NCBI RefSeq assembly: GCF_021916785.1
Contig: NZ_JAKCFC010000005.1
Span: 62,001 to 126,000, forward strand
From: Mycolicibacterium lacusdiani
GTDB taxonomy: Bacteria > Actinomycetota > Actinomycetes > Mycobacteriales > Mycobacteriaceae
Direction: 5' to 3'
DNA: 64,000 nt
The position numbers were made by a program, and so were the translations under genes. Below are positions 16,455 through 25,102 of the stretch, piece by piece. The notes under the pieces were generated by a model that was not told where the DNA came from, searched no databases, and saw nothing but the letters and a program-made list of their open reading frames with translations. Position 1 is the stretch's first letter. Every line of letters starts with the position of its first letter.

Positions 16455-17347
16455 CCCTGGTGCAGGTCTTGGGCGGCGAAGGTGTCGCACGCGTTCACGT
16501 CACCGGTGCGGTACCCCTCGGTGAACCAGTACTGCCGTCCGGCGGCCGAGCCGTGCGTCCACGCCTCGGGGCTGACGCGACCCTGGGTCTTCTCCTGGAT
16601 GCGGTCGTCACCGACCGATGCCGCTGCCGACAGCGCGTCGGCGATGTCCTCGTCGGTCAACGGTTGCAGGAACGGTTGACCGGTGCTCTCCTGCTTCGTG
16701 ATCGACGCGTAGTGCGCCCAGAGGCCCGCGTAGCAGTCGGCCTGCAGTTCGGTGCGGACGCCGCCGCCTTCGGGGCCGGTCGCGTCCTGCTGGGCCCTGC
16801 CCAGGGTGCCCTGCAGGTTCTGCACGTGGTGGCCGTACTCGTGGGCGACGACGTACTCCTGCGCGAGCGGGCCGCCGCTGGAGCCGAACTCAGTCTTCAG
16901 CGTCTCGAAGAAGTCGACGTCGAAGTAGGCGGTCTGGTCGGGCGGGCAGTAGAACGGCCCCACGGCTTCGGTGGCCGGGCCGCACTGCGTGTCGACGCTG
17001 TTCTGGAACAGCTCGATGCTGGGGCGCCGGTAGTCCGGAAGCAGCTGCGACCAGACGGCGTCGACCGAGTTCCCGGTCGCGATGACGCGGCACTGAACGA
17101 TGTTGTTGGCGTCCGCGCCGGTCCGACACTGGCTCACGTCGAAGCCGGGGGTTTGTACGCCCTGCGAGTCGTACTCGCTGGGGCCGGCGCCCATGGTGCT
17201 CGGGTCCACCCCGAGGAACAGCGCGACCACCACGATGATCAGGCCGCCGAGACCGCCGCCGACGGCGATGCCGCGTCCGCCGCCGCCCCCGCCACCGCTG
17301 GATCGGGTGGTGCTCGTGTCGATCTGCATGCCCTCGTTGAAGGTCAT
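16451..17347 (-). CDS. Neutral zinc metallopeptidase, YpfJ-like membrane protein (Rv2575 type)
   Basis: The 298-residue protein begins MTFNEGMQID, then a glycine-rich segment (seven Gly in a row) and a single membrane helix at about residues 32-46. The large outer domain contains HEYGH (169-173), the HExxH zinc motif, and a later ELQADCYAG likely giving the third ligand. Four cysteines in the outer part may form disulfides. I use the ATG at 17347 because it gives the conserved N-terminus; an in-frame ATG at 17362 would add five residues. Targets are unknown. Confidence 0.86.
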   Translation of the reverse strand: MTFNEGMQIDTSTTRSSGGGGGGGRGIAVGGGLGGLIIVVVALFLGVDPSTMGAGPSEYDSQGVQTPGFDVSQCRTGADANNIVQCRVIATGNSVDAVWSQLLPDYRRPSIELFQNSVDTQCGPATEAVGPFYCPPDQTAYFDVDFFETLKTEFGSSGGPLAQEYVVAHEYGHHVQNLQGTLGRAQQDATGPEGGGVRTELQADCYAGLWAHYASITKQESTGQPFLQPLTDEDIADALSAAASVGDDRIQEKTQGRVSPEAWTHGSAAGRQYWFTEGYRTGDVNACDTFAAQDLHQG

Positions 17348-17410
17348 TCGAACTCCATCCATCGACACGTGAGGGGTGGCTGCGCCGCAGCCGCGTTCAG
17401 CTTCGCACAC

Positions 17411-17416
17411 TACGAT
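17411..17416 (+). promoter_or_regulatory. -10 box (TACGAT) of the carboxylesterase
   Basis: TACGAT ends 7 bases before the GTG at 17423, so the predicted transcript begins exactly on the start codon. Confidence 0.55.
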
Positions 17417-17422
17417 TTGCCC

Positions 17423-18922
17423 GTGACGGCTCAGCGCGAAACCGCGGCAGATCGAACGATCGCGCAGACCCGCCACGGGGCCCTGCGCGGCGCCGTCGAG
17501 GGCGGGGTCAACGTGTGGCGGGGCGTGGCGTACGCCGAGCAACCGGTGGAGGAGCGCCGGTTCCTCGCGCCCGTTCCGCTCGAGCCGTGGTCGGGCGTAC
17601 GCGACGCCGTGGAGCACGGGCCGCTGCCACCGCAGGGCCGGTCGTTCGTGGGCGGCGGACGCGACGACCCGAAGATCCGCGACGAGGCGTGCCTCACGGT
17701 GACGGTGTGGTCGCCCGATCCCACCAGATCCCTCCCCGTGATGGTGTGGATTCCCGGCGGCGCCTTCGTCTACGGGGCAGGCCAGCTGCAGCTGTACAAC
17801 GGCTCGCGGCTGGCAGCCAACGGCGGCGTCGTGGTGGTGAACGTGACCTACCGGCTGGGCGTCTTCGGCGGCTTCGACCTGAGCGCGCTCGGCGACGGGT
17901 TCGACGACAACCTCTGCCTGCGGGATCAGCTGGCGGCGCTGTCCTGGGTACGCGACAACATCGGGGCGTTCGGCGGCGACCCCGACCGGGTGACGGTATT
18001 CGGCGAATCTGCCGGTGCGACATCGGTGTTGGCGCTGCTCGCCACTTCCGCAGCGCGCGGCCTGTTCACCCGCGCGATCGCGCAGAGCCCCGCCCTACCG
18101 CTGATCGCCGACCGCGAGACCAGGGCAAGGCGCGCCTGGCAATTTCTCGAGCGTCTCGGCGTCGGCGTCGACGAGGTGAAGGCGCTGCCGCAGCGTCGAC
18201 TGCGCCGCGCGGCCGGCGAGCTGCAGGGGGAGAGCGCGGCGGACAGTCCGCACCTCGCCTACGGGCTCACCCACGGCGTCGACCTACTGCCCCAGCACCC
18301 GATCGACGCGGCACGGGCGGGCGCGGTGGCGCGCATCCCGCTGATCGTCGGCACCAACACCCACGAGGCGTCGATGTTCGCCTGGGGCAAGCCGCCCATG
18401 CTGCCGACGACCCTCGACGGGATCGAGTCCTACTTCGCCCGCACCGCGCCGCACGCCAAGGACGACGTGCTCGCCGCCTACCCGGCGTACCCGCGGCGCA
18501 GCGCGCTGGTGGCCTTCGGCGCCGATGCGATGTTCGGCGCGCCGACGTGGGCGTTCGCCGACGCGTACAGCGCGCTCGCGCCGACGCACGTCTACCGGTT
18601 CGACCACGCCACCTGGACGCTGCGCGCGTTGGGTCTCGGGGCCACCCACGGCAGCGAGATCGTGCACGTGCAGCACAGCTACTCGTCGTATCTCGGCCGC
18701 AAGATCCACCCGCTGGGCCGCCGCGTCCAACCCGCGGTCGGCCGCCGCATGCAGCGGACCTGGCTGGACTTCGCCAAGGGCCGCCTCGGCGTGCAGGAGG
18801 GCGGGGAGTGGCCGATCTACGACGACCGCGACCGACGCACCCGGGTGATCCGGTCCACCCGGGACGAGACCGTCGCCGATCCCGACCGAATCAGGCGTTC
18901 GGCGTGGGAGGGGCTGTACTGA
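17423..18922 (+). CDS. Type B carboxylesterase/lipase
   Basis: The 499-residue protein is a typical type B carboxylesterase: WIPGGAFVYG forms the oxyanion hole, GESAGA (Ser196) is the nucleophile elbow, and ATHGSEI provides the probable catalytic His, with an acidic residue between. It hydrolyses carboxylic esters; the natural substrate is unknown. The frame is open far upstream (to 16343), but that part is antisense to the metallopeptidase, and the GTG at 17423 is backed by a TACGAT -10 box. The last 32 bases overlap the convergent SRPBCC gene. Confidence 0.88.
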   Translation: MTAQRETAADRTIAQTRHGALRGAVEGGVNVWRGVAYAEQPVEERRFLAPVPLEPWSGVRDAVEHGPLPPQGRSFVGGGRDDPKIRDEACLTVTVWSPDPTRSLPVMVWIPGGAFVYGAGQLQLYNGSRLAANGGVVVVNVTYRLGVFGGFDLSALGDGFDDNLCLRDQLAALSWVRDNIGAFGGDPDRVTVFGESAGATSVLALLATSAARGLFTRAIAQSPALPLIADRETRARRAWQFLERLGVGVDEVKALPQRRLRRAAGELQGESAADSPHLAYGLTHGVDLLPQHPIDAARAGAVARIPLIVGTNTHEASMFAWGKPPMLPTTLDGIESYFARTAPHAKDDVLAAYPAYPRRSALVAFGADAMFGAPTWAFADAYSALAPTHVYRFDHATWTLRALGLGATHGSEIVHVQHSYSSYLGRKIHPLGRRVQPAVGRRMQRTWLDFAKGRLGVQEGGEWPIYDDRDRRTRVIRSTRDETVADPDRIRRSAWEGLY

Positions 18923-19415
18923 ACCGCTCGTCGGCATAGCGCCGCAGGTTGTGCAGGAAGCGCTGGAACAGCCAGGCCATCACCGGCTTGAACAGGGTCA
19001 TGCCCAGCCGGCCCGCGGACCCGTTCGGCTTCATCGCCATGACCCACGTCAGGTGGCAGCCGCCCGCCGTCTCGACCACGCGGTAGTCCTCGGCGAACGC
19101 CGAGATCGCGTTCGACGTGCTCTGGTTGAAGCGAAAGGCCATGTGCGTGAACGGTTCCCAGGCCAGGAACTCCTCGTCGCCGACGATGTTGCCGCGCATC
19201 GTGACCGTCCGCGTGGTGCCCACGCCGCGCGGTTCGGGACTGGTCCATTCCACGTGGGTGATCACCGTGGCCCAGTGCGGCCACGACTCGGCGTCGCCGA
19301 GGACTCCGAAGAGCTGCTCGGGCGTGATCGGGAGGTCGACGGTGCTGACGAATCGGAACGGGGCCGACTCGATGAAGTCCAGACCGACGCGGTCACACGG
19401 GTAGGTACGTGCCAT
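18891..19415 (-). CDS. SRPBCC (START-like) family protein, Rv2574 type
   Basis: The 174-residue protein has the SRPBCC pattern: a first strand FRFVSTVDLPITPEQLFGVL, a DAESWPHWATVI helix-loop, and a C-terminal amphipathic helix. Such proteins bind hydrophobic ligands in a deep pocket. A minus-strand TAGAGT box (19429-19424) puts transcription start about two bases before the ATG at 19415. It follows the ketopantoate reductase-like gene by 25 bases, and the pair mirrors Rv2573-Rv2574 beside aspS. Confidence 0.78.
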   Translation of the reverse strand: MARTYPCDRVGLDFIESAPFRFVSTVDLPITPEQLFGVLGDAESWPHWATVITHVEWTSPEPRGVGTTRTVTMRGNIVGDEEFLAWEPFTHMAFRFNQSTSNAISAFAEDYRVVETAGGCHLTWVMAMKPNGSAGRLGMTLFKPVMAWLFQRFLHNLRRYADERFSTAPPTPNA

Positions 19416-19440
19416 GGGTAGACACTCTAGGCCCAGGTGT

Positions 19441-20355
19441 CTACCCGGGTCCGTCACTCGCGGCGGCCAGCAGCGGCACGAGCACGTCGCCGATCGGCGT
19501 CGGTAGACCGTGCGTCGCCGCCCGGCGCACCACCACCGCGTTGCGGACGTCCCACTCCAGCGGCCTGCCGTGCTGGCGGTCGGTCAGGATCGACGTCGTC
19601 AGGTCCTCCGGCAGCTGCGCGAACAGCGCCACCGTCTGGTCGATCACCTCGTCGCCCAGCTGCGCCCCCTCGGCACGTGCCACCGCCAGACACTCGGCGA
19701 GGTAGGCCCGCGCGAGGGCAGCCACGTCGTCGCGGCGGAATGTCCCCGACGTGCGACCCGTCAGCACCATCACGGCGCCGACCGCGTTGACGAGCAACTT
19801 GTGCCACGCGGCGGTGGGGAAGTCCGGATCGGCCTCGACCGACATCCGTGGGCCCGTCAACCGCGCGACGAGACCGCGTCCGGCGGGATCGTCGGGCAGG
19901 ACCAGTCGCACCGGGGTGCGCAGCCGCACCCACCCGTCGGGCTGTATCTCGGCCGAGAACCACACCACGCACGGCACCACCGTCGAACCCGGGCAGTACC
20001 GCCCCACGCGCTCGACCTGCTCGACGCCGTTCTGCAGCGCGCACACCACGGTGTCCGGGCCGCACAGCGCACGCAGCCACCCGGCCGCGGCCTCGGTCTG
20101 GGTGTCCTTGACCGCCAGCAACACCACGTCGACCGGACCGTCGACGTCGGCGGGATCGGTGCACACCGGACGGGGCACGACGACGGGGTCGCCGTCGTCG
20201 GGGCGCACCTCCGAGGTCGCGCGCGGCGTGCGCCCGCAGACCAGGACGTCGTGGCCCGCCTCGTGCAGCAGCGCTGCGACGGTGGTGCCGATGGCGCCGG
20301 GCCCGACCACGGCGATCCTGCTGACGTCGGCTTCTTCGCGAGGGCACTGGTCCAC
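19441..20355 (-). CDS. Ketopantoate reductase-like protein (ApbA/PanE family)
   Basis: The 304-residue protein has the NADPH-binding motif [12 protein letters not shown] near residue 20, the ALQNGVEQ stretch and the later [11 protein letters not shown] typical of ApbA/PanE, which reduces 2-dehydropantoate to pantoate for coenzyme A. Whether it has that activity or belongs to the broader family cannot be told from sequence. The GTG at 20355 is chosen because TATTTT (20367-20362 on the minus strand) puts transcription start exactly there. A longer frame to 20397 exists. It is divergent from aspS. Confidence 0.8.
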   Translation of the reverse strand: MDQCPREEADVSRIAVVGPGAIGTTVAALLHEAGHDVLVCGRTPRATSEVRPDDGDPVVVPRPVCTDPADVDGPVDVVLLAVKDTQTEAAAGWLRALCGPDTVVCALQNGVEQVERVGRYCPGSTVVPCVVWFSAEIQPDGWVRLRTPVRLVLPDDPAGRGLVARLTGPRMSVEADPDFPTAAWHKLLVNAVGAVMVLTGRTSGTFRRDDVAALARAYLAECLAVARAEGAQLGDEVIDQTVALFAQLPEDLTTSILTDRQHGRPLEWDVRNAVVVRRAATHGLPTPIGDVLVPLLAAASDGPG

Positions 20356-20361
20356 GGGGCG

Positions 20362-20391
20362 AAAATACCCCCGCACCGCCCGCACTAGACT
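20362..20391. promoter_or_regulatory. Divergent promoters of the ketopantoate reductase-like gene and aspS
   Basis: The minus-strand TATTTT (20367-20362) fits a leaderless start at 20355. The plus-strand TAGACT (20386-20391) would start the aspS mRNA near 20398, leaving a 43-base leader with GAGGAG before the GTG. Confidence 0.5.
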
Positions 20392-20440
20392 CATCACTCG
20401 GTTCGTTCCCAGTACCCACCCCCCAGGACGAGGAGTCTTC

Positions 20441-22225
20441 GTGTTGCGCAGTCACGCCGCCGGATCGTTGCGGTCCACCGACGCCGGGCAGACGGTGACA
20501 CTCGCCGGCTGGGTGGCGCGCAGGCGCGACCACGGTGGGGTGATCTTCATCGACCTGCGTGACGCCTCCGGGGTGTCACAGGTCGTGTTCCGCGATGCCG
20601 GCGTGCTTGAGCAGGCGCATCGGCTCCGCGCCGAGTTCTGCGTCGCCGTCACCGGCGTCGTCGAGGCCCGGCCCGAGGGGAACGCCAATGCCGACATTGC
20701 CACCGGCGACATCGAGGTCAACGCGACGACGCTGACCGTGCTCGGCGAGAGTGCGCCGCTGCCGTTCCAGCTCGATGAGACCCCCGGCGAGGAAGCGCGC
20801 CTCAAGTACCGCTACCTGGACCTGCGCCGCGAGGGTCCCGGTGCGGCGCTCCGGCTGCGGTCCAAGGTCAACGCGGCGGCCCGCGGGGTGCTCGCCGGCC
20901 ACGACTTCATCGAGATCGAGACGCCCACGCTGACGCGGTCGACGCCGGAGGGGGCCCGCGACTTCCTGGTGCCCGCCCGCTTGCAGCCGGGTTCGTTCTA
21001 CGCCCTGCCGCAGAGCCCGCAGCTGTTCAAGCAGCTGCTGATGGTGGCGGGCATGGAGCGGTACTACCAGATCGCGCGCTGCTATCGCGACGAGGACTTC
21101 CGCGCCGACCGTCAGCCGGAGTTCACCCAGCTCGACATGGAGATGAGCTTCGTCGACGCTGACGACGTCATGGCCGTGTCGGAGCAGGTCCTCAAGGCGC
21201 TGTGGGCGCTGATCGGCTACGACCTGCCGCTGCCGATCCCGAGGATCACCTACGCCGAGGCCATGCGCCGATTCGGCTCGGACAAGCCGGACATGCGGTT
21301 CGGGCTGGAACTCGTCGAGTGCACCGAGTACTTCGCCGACACGACGTTCCGCGTCTTCCAAGCGCCGTACGTTGGCGCGGTCGTGATGCCCGGAGGTGCG
21401 TCACAGCCGCGGCGCACGCTCGACGGCTGGCAGGAGTTCGCGAAGCAGCGCGGCCACAAGGGCCTGGCCTATGTGCTGGTCGGGGAGGACGGCGAGTTGG
21501 CTGGCCCGGTCGCCAAGAACCTCACCGACGCCGAGCGCGAAGGCCTCGCCGCGCACGTCGGCGCCAGCCCCGGTGATTGCATCTTCTTCTCGGCCGGTTC
21601 GGTCAAGGCCGGCCGCGCCCTGCTCGGCGCGACCCGCATCGAGATCGCCAAGCGCCTCGATCTGATCGATCCGACGGCGTGGGCGTTCACCTGGGTGGTG
21701 GACTGGCCGATGTTCGAGTCCGCCGAGGAAGCGGCCGCCTCCGGTGACGTCGCGGTGGGCGCAGGTGCCTGGACCGCGATGCACCACGCGTTCACCTCGC
21801 CCACGCCGGAATCCGAGGACACCTTCGACACCGATCCCGGCAACGCGCTGTCCAACGCCTACGACATCGTCTGCAACGGCAACGAGATCGGCGGCGGATC
21901 GATCCGCATCCACCGCGGCGACCTGCAGGAGCGGGTATTCGCCATGATGGGCATCGATCACGACGAGGCCCGGGACAAGTTCGGCTTCCTGCTCGACGCG
22001 TTCAACTACGGCGCGCCCCCGCACGGCGGTATCGCGTTCGGCTGGGACCGTATCGTCGCGCTGCTCTCGGGCATGGACTCGATCCGCGAGGTGATCGCGT
22101 TCCCGAAGTCGGGCGGCGGAGTCGACCCGTTGACCGATGCGCCCGCGCCGATCACGCCACAGCAGCGCAAGGAGTCGGGCATCGACGGCAAGCCCAAGCA
22201 GGCAAGCGCGGACGTCAAGTCGTAG
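20441..22225 (+). CDS. aspS: Aspartyl-tRNA synthetase
   Basis: The 594-residue enzyme has an N-terminal anticodon-binding OB fold ([23 protein letters not shown]), the class II motif with [13 protein letters not shown], a bacterial GAD insertion domain, and the C-terminal motif [13 protein letters not shown]. It charges tRNA with aspartate; mycobacterial versions are often non-discriminating and also load tRNA-Asn, but I cannot judge this here. The GTG at 20441 is preceded by GAGGAG at 5 bases and gives the mycobacterial N-terminus. The frame is open upstream to 19751, antisense to the neighbouring gene. Confidence 0.96.
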   Translation: MLRSHAAGSLRSTDAGQTVTLAGWVARRRDHGGVIFIDLRDASGVSQVVFRDAGVLEQAHRLRAEFCVAVTGVVEARPEGNANADIATGDIEVNATTLTVLGESAPLPFQLDETPGEEARLKYRYLDLRREGPGAALRLRSKVNAAARGVLAGHDFIEIETPTLTRSTPEGARDFLVPARLQPGSFYALPQSPQLFKQLLMVAGMERYYQIARCYRDEDFRADRQPEFTQLDMEMSFVDADDVMAVSEQVLKALWALIGYDLPLPIPRITYAEAMRRFGSDKPDMRFGLELVECTEYFADTTFRVFQAPYVGAVVMPGGASQPRRTLDGWQEFAKQRGHKGLAYVLVGEDGELAGPVAKNLTDAEREGLAAHVGASPGDCIFFSAGSVKAGRALLGATRIEIAKRLDLIDPTAWAFTWVVDWPMFESAEEAAASGDVAVGAGAWTAMHHAFTSPTPESEDTFDTDPGNALSNAYDIVCNGNEIGGGSIRIHRGDLQERVFAMMGIDHDEARDKFGFLLDAFNYGAPPHGGIAFGWDRIVALLSGMDSIREVIAFPKSGGGVDPLTDAPAPITPQQRKESGIDGKPKQASADVKS

Positions 22226-22256
22226 CGATCGGGAATAGTCGTCAGCCGAGCCGACT

Positions 22257-22262
22257 TACGAT
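22257..22262 (+). promoter_or_regulatory. -10 box (TACGAT) just before the nitroreductase gene
   Basis: TACGAT lies 5 bases before the ATG at 22268 and no Shine-Dalgarno sequence is seen, so the mRNA is probably leaderless. Confidence 0.45.
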
Positions 22263-22267
22263 GTGAC

Positions 22268-22732
22268 ATGACCGACATCGACAAGGCCAAGCTGGTTTCC
22301 GACACCAACGCACTCGAAGAGTTCAACCGCAACGTCGTCGAGGAATTCCGCGCCAATGGCGGCAAGGTCGGCGGGCCGTTCGCGGGAGGCCAGATCCTGC
22401 TGCTGCACACCGTTGGCGCCAAGTCCGGTGCTGCGCGACTGTCACCGCTGGCCTACCTGACCATCGACGGCAAGATGGTGATCATCGGGTCCTACGCGGG
22501 TGCGCCGAAGGACCCCGCGTGGGTGCACAACCTGCGTGCGAATCCGCGAGCACGCATCGAGGTGGGTACCGAATCCGGTGAGATCACGGCCTACGACGTC
22601 GTTGCGCGTGAATTCCCCGACGACGAGCGCGACGCGGCCTACCCGAAGGTGATCGAGCAGGCCCCGGTGTTCGCCGACTACCAGGCGAACACCACGCGTC
22701 GCATCCCGTTGTTCGAACTCGTCCGCGACTAG
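22268..22732 (+). CDS. Deazaflavin (F420)-dependent nitroreductase family protein (Ddn-like)
   Basis: The 154-residue protein matches the Ddn/DUF385 family of split-barrel F420H2-dependent reductases: EEFNRNVVEEFRANGG at the N-terminus, ILLLHTVGAKSGAAR (the F420 phosphate-binding region) and YAGAPKDPAWVHNLRANP. Such proteins reduce quinones, nitroimidazoles or unsaturated compounds in actinobacteria. It follows aspS by 42 bases but seems to have its own promoter. A very strong hairpin follows at 22746. Confidence 0.88.
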   Translation: MTDIDKAKLVSDTNALEEFNRNVVEEFRANGGKVGGPFAGGQILLLHTVGAKSGAARLSPLAYLTIDGKMVIIGSYAGAPKDPAWVHNLRANPRARIEVGTESGEITAYDVVAREFPDDERDAAYPKVIEQAPVFADYQANTTRRIPLFELVRD

Positions 22733-22745
22733 TCGTTGCGCTGAA

Positions 22746-22794
22746 ACTGCACTGAGGGCTGCGATCCGGCGAGGATCACAGCCCTCAGTGCAGT
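22746..22794. terminator. Long bidirectional terminator hairpin
   Basis: A 16-bp perfect stem (22746-22761 with 22779-22794) is followed inward by one C-A mismatch and a further 5-bp stem GATCC/GGATC around the loop GGCGA. It lies between convergent genes and has no T tract, as is common in mycobacteria. Confidence 0.75.
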
Positions 22795-22814
22795 CTCGAC
22801 GACTAGTGCAGTCG

Positions 22815-23231
22815 TTAGTTGTCGTCGCCGGGCGTCCCGGGCTGACCCTGGGGTCCGGCGTTCTCGCCGGGCAGATTGTCGCCGGTCGGCGCCGTGGCAC
22901 TGCCGTTCACCGGCGGAGGAGCCGCCGAGATGCCGCCGCTGACAGTCTGGCTGGGGCCGCTCGAGCCCCCGTCATCCGCCGAACCGCTGCCCGATGCGCC
23001 ACCCGTCGGGGAGGGTGCTGTGCCCGCTGGGTCCTGGCTGTCGAGGCCGGGGGAGCCGGACGTGGTGGGAGGCGGAACGGCTGACGGCGTGGTGGCCGGC
23101 ATCGTGCTCACCGAGGTGCCGGTGTCACTCGGCTGCTCGGTCTCGCCGTCGCTGCTGCAGCCGACGAGGAAGCCTGCGGCCGCGATCGCCGCCACGCCCG
23201 AGACGAACATCGAGTGGTGGAGTTTCTTCAT
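22815..23231 (-). CDS. Low-complexity secreted lipoprotein
   Basis: The 138-residue product begins MKKLHHSMF, then a hydrophobic segment ending in the lipobox FLVGC near residue 25, so it should be exported and lipid modified. The remainder is almost wholly Pro, Ser, Thr, Gly and Asp, with no recognisable domain, resembling a flexible surface or cell-wall linker. I use the ATG at 23231, which gives a compact signal peptide; the frame allows a start at 23255. Function unknown. Confidence 0.7.
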   Translation of the reverse strand: MKKLHHSMFVSGVAAIAAAGFLVGCSSDGETEQPSDTGTSVSTMPATTPSAVPPPTTSGSPGLDSQDPAGTAPSPTGGASGSGSADDGGSSGPSQTVSGGISAAPPPVNGSATAPTGDNLPGENAGPQGQPGTPGDDN

Positions 23232-23313
23232 CCGGTTGCGATAACCCGTTGGCACATGGGCGAACCGCGATCACCGGCCGCGTCACGAAGGCGTCATGCG
23301 GGTGGGGGCCAAG

Positions 23314-24504
23314 TCAGCCGAGCCGCTCGATGATCGTCGCGTTGGCCATGCCGCCGCCCTCGCACATCGTCTGCAACCCGTAGCGGGCGCCCCGCTGCTC
23401 GAGCGCGTTGACGAGCGTGGTCATGATCCGCGCACCGCTCGCGCCCAACGGGTGACCGATCGCGATCGCGCCGCCGTTGACGTTGGTCTTCGCCAAGTCG
23501 GCTCCGGTATCCTTCGCCCACGCCAGCACCACGGGCGCGAACGCCTCGTTGACCTCGAACAGGTCGATGTCCGCCAGGCTCAGTCCCGAACGGGCGAGCA
23601 CCTTCTCGGTTGCCGGGATGACGCCGGTCAGCATGTACAGCGGGTCGGAGCCGACCACCGTCATGGTGTGGATGCGGGCCAGCGGTGTCAGCCCGAGCTT
23701 GCGCGCCCTGGCGGCGCTGGTGATCATCACCGCGGCGCTGCCGTCCGACAGCGGCGACGAGTTGCCGGGCGTGATGTTCCAGCCGATCTGCGGGAACCTC
23801 GCGCCGACTGCCTCGCTGAAGAACGCGGGCCGCAGGCCTGCCAGCGTCTCGACGGTGGTGCCGGGACGAATGATCTCGTCGGTCGAGAGCCCGGCGATCG
23901 GCGCCAACTCCTTGTCGAACGAACCGTCCTTCGTTGCGCGAGCGGCCTTTTCGTGGCTACCGGCGGAGAACTCGTCCAGCTCGGCGCGAGACAGGCCCCA
24001 CTTCGCGGCGATCAGCTCGGCGCTGATGCCCTGGGGGACCAGCCCGTCGGGGTAGCGGGCCGCCATGCCCGCACCGAACGGGTCGCTGCCGGGTAGGACG
24101 CTCGACCCCATGGGTACGCGCGACATCGACTCGACGCCCGCGGCGATCACGATGTCGTAGGACCCGGAGATCACGCCCTGCGCGGCGAAGTGGATCGCCT
24201 GCTGGCTGCTGCCGCACTGGCGGTCGACGGTGGTGCCGGGGACCGTCTCGGGGAACCCCGCGCCCAGCAGGGCGTTGCGGGCGATGTTGACGGACTGGTC
24301 GCCCACCTGGGTCACCGCGCCTGCGATGACGTCGTCGACCAGGGCCGGATCCACCCCGGTGCGTTCGACGATTTCGCGCAGGCTGTGCGCCAGCAAGTCG
24401 ACGGGCAGCACGTCGTGCAGTGCGCCGTTGGCCTTGCCCTTGCCGACCGGTGTGCGCACCGCGCCGACGATGACGGCGTCACGATCTGAAAACGACCCGC
24501 TCAT
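23314..24504 (-). CDS. Thiolase (acetyl-CoA acyltransferase, FadA type)
   Basis: The 396-residue protein has all thiolase catalytic elements: Cys97 in DRQCGSSQQA, His351 in GHPLGASGAR and Cys381 in MCEGGGMANA. It would cleave 3-ketoacyl-CoA with coenzyme A in beta-oxidation, or run in reverse. The spacing resembles mycobacterial FadA proteins for fatty acid or steroid degradation; which substrate is unclear. It is divergent from an HxlR-type regulator and their shared region holds repeated TGGGTA half-sites. Confidence 0.9.
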   Translation of the reverse strand: MSGSFSDRDAVIVGAVRTPVGKGKANGALHDVLPVDLLAHSLREIVERTGVDPALVDDVIAGAVTQVGDQSVNIARNALLGAGFPETVPGTTVDRQCGSSQQAIHFAAQGVISGSYDIVIAAGVESMSRVPMGSSVLPGSDPFGAGMAARYPDGLVPQGISAELIAAKWGLSRAELDEFSAGSHEKAARATKDGSFDKELAPIAGLSTDEIIRPGTTVETLAGLRPAFFSEAVGARFPQIGWNITPGNSSPLSDGSAAVMITSAARARKLGLTPLARIHTMTVVGSDPLYMLTGVIPATEKVLARSGLSLADIDLFEVNEAFAPVVLAWAKDTGADLAKTNVNGGAIAIGHPLGASGARIMTTLVNALEQRGARYGLQTMCEGGGMANATIIERLG

Positions 24505-24526
24505 GGTGTCCTCCTGAACTCATCGC

Positions 24527-24571
24527 TGGGTATCCTCGTATGTACCCAGAGATATACCACCTGGGTATAGT
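24527..24571. promoter_or_regulatory. Operator cluster and promoter between thiolase and HxlR genes
   Basis: Three half-sites lie in a row: TGGGTA (24527-24532), TACCCA (24543-24548), TGGGTA (24562-24567). In addition TATACC-N5-GGTATA (24553-24569) is a palindrome, and TATAGT (24566-24571) is a good plus-strand -10 box for the regulator. The layout fits autoregulation plus control of the thiolase gene. Confidence 0.6.
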
Positions 24572-24600
24572 TGGAACAACTCAGATGGGGAGTTCATTCC

Positions 24601-25080
24601 GTGAACCTGTTGCAGGGACCTCTCGCCGACCGCGATGCGTGGTCCGCCGTCGGCCGCTGCCCGATCGAGAAGACCATGGCGCTGGTGGGTACCAAGTCGG
24701 CCATGCTGGTGATGCGCGAGGCGTACTACGGCACCACGCGCTTCGACGACTTCGCCCGGCGCGTGGGCGTGACCAAGGCTGCGATGTCCGCGCGGCTCGC
24801 TGAACTCGTCGAGGTGGGTCTGCTCGAGAAGCGGCCCTACCGCGAACCCGGCCAGCGCAGCCGCGACGAGTACGTGCTGACCGACGCGGGCACCGACTTC
24901 ATGCCGGTCGTGTGGGCGATGTTCGAGTGGGGCCGCAAGCACGTCGACGACGACACTCCGCTGCGGCTCACCCACCTCGAGTGCGGATCCGATGCGACGG
25001 TCGAGATCCGTTGCGCCAAGGGGCATCTGGTGTCGCCGGACGAACTGGGCGTACGGCTCGACCGGCGCGCGTCGGCCTGA
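24601..25080 (+). CDS. HxlR family transcriptional regulator
   Basis: The 159-residue protein has the HxlR winged helix: CPIEKTMALVGTKSAMLVMREAYYG, FDDFARRVGVTKAAMSARLAELVEVGLLEKRPY and the EYVLTDAGTDF wing. Its C-terminal extension contains two cysteines in LECGSDATVEIRCAKGHLV, possibly a small metal-binding or redox element, which ordinary HxlR proteins lack. I use the GTG at 24601; a TTG at 24571 in the same frame would overlap the -10 box. It probably controls itself and the divergent thiolase gene. Confidence 0.85.
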   Translation: MNLLQGPLADRDAWSAVGRCPIEKTMALVGTKSAMLVMREAYYGTTRFDDFARRVGVTKAAMSARLAELVEVGLLEKRPYREPGQRSRDEYVLTDAGTDFMPVVWAMFEWGRKHVDDDTPLRLTHLECGSDATVEIRCAKGHLVSPDELGVRLDRRASA

Positions 25081-25102
25081 CGCGCGCCGGCGGCGAACCG
25101 GG

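Noticed and set aside
16343-17422. Upstream extension of the carboxylesterase frame
   Set aside because: It is antisense to the zinc metallopeptidase, and the GTG at 17423 has its own -10 box and gives the expected esterase N-terminus.
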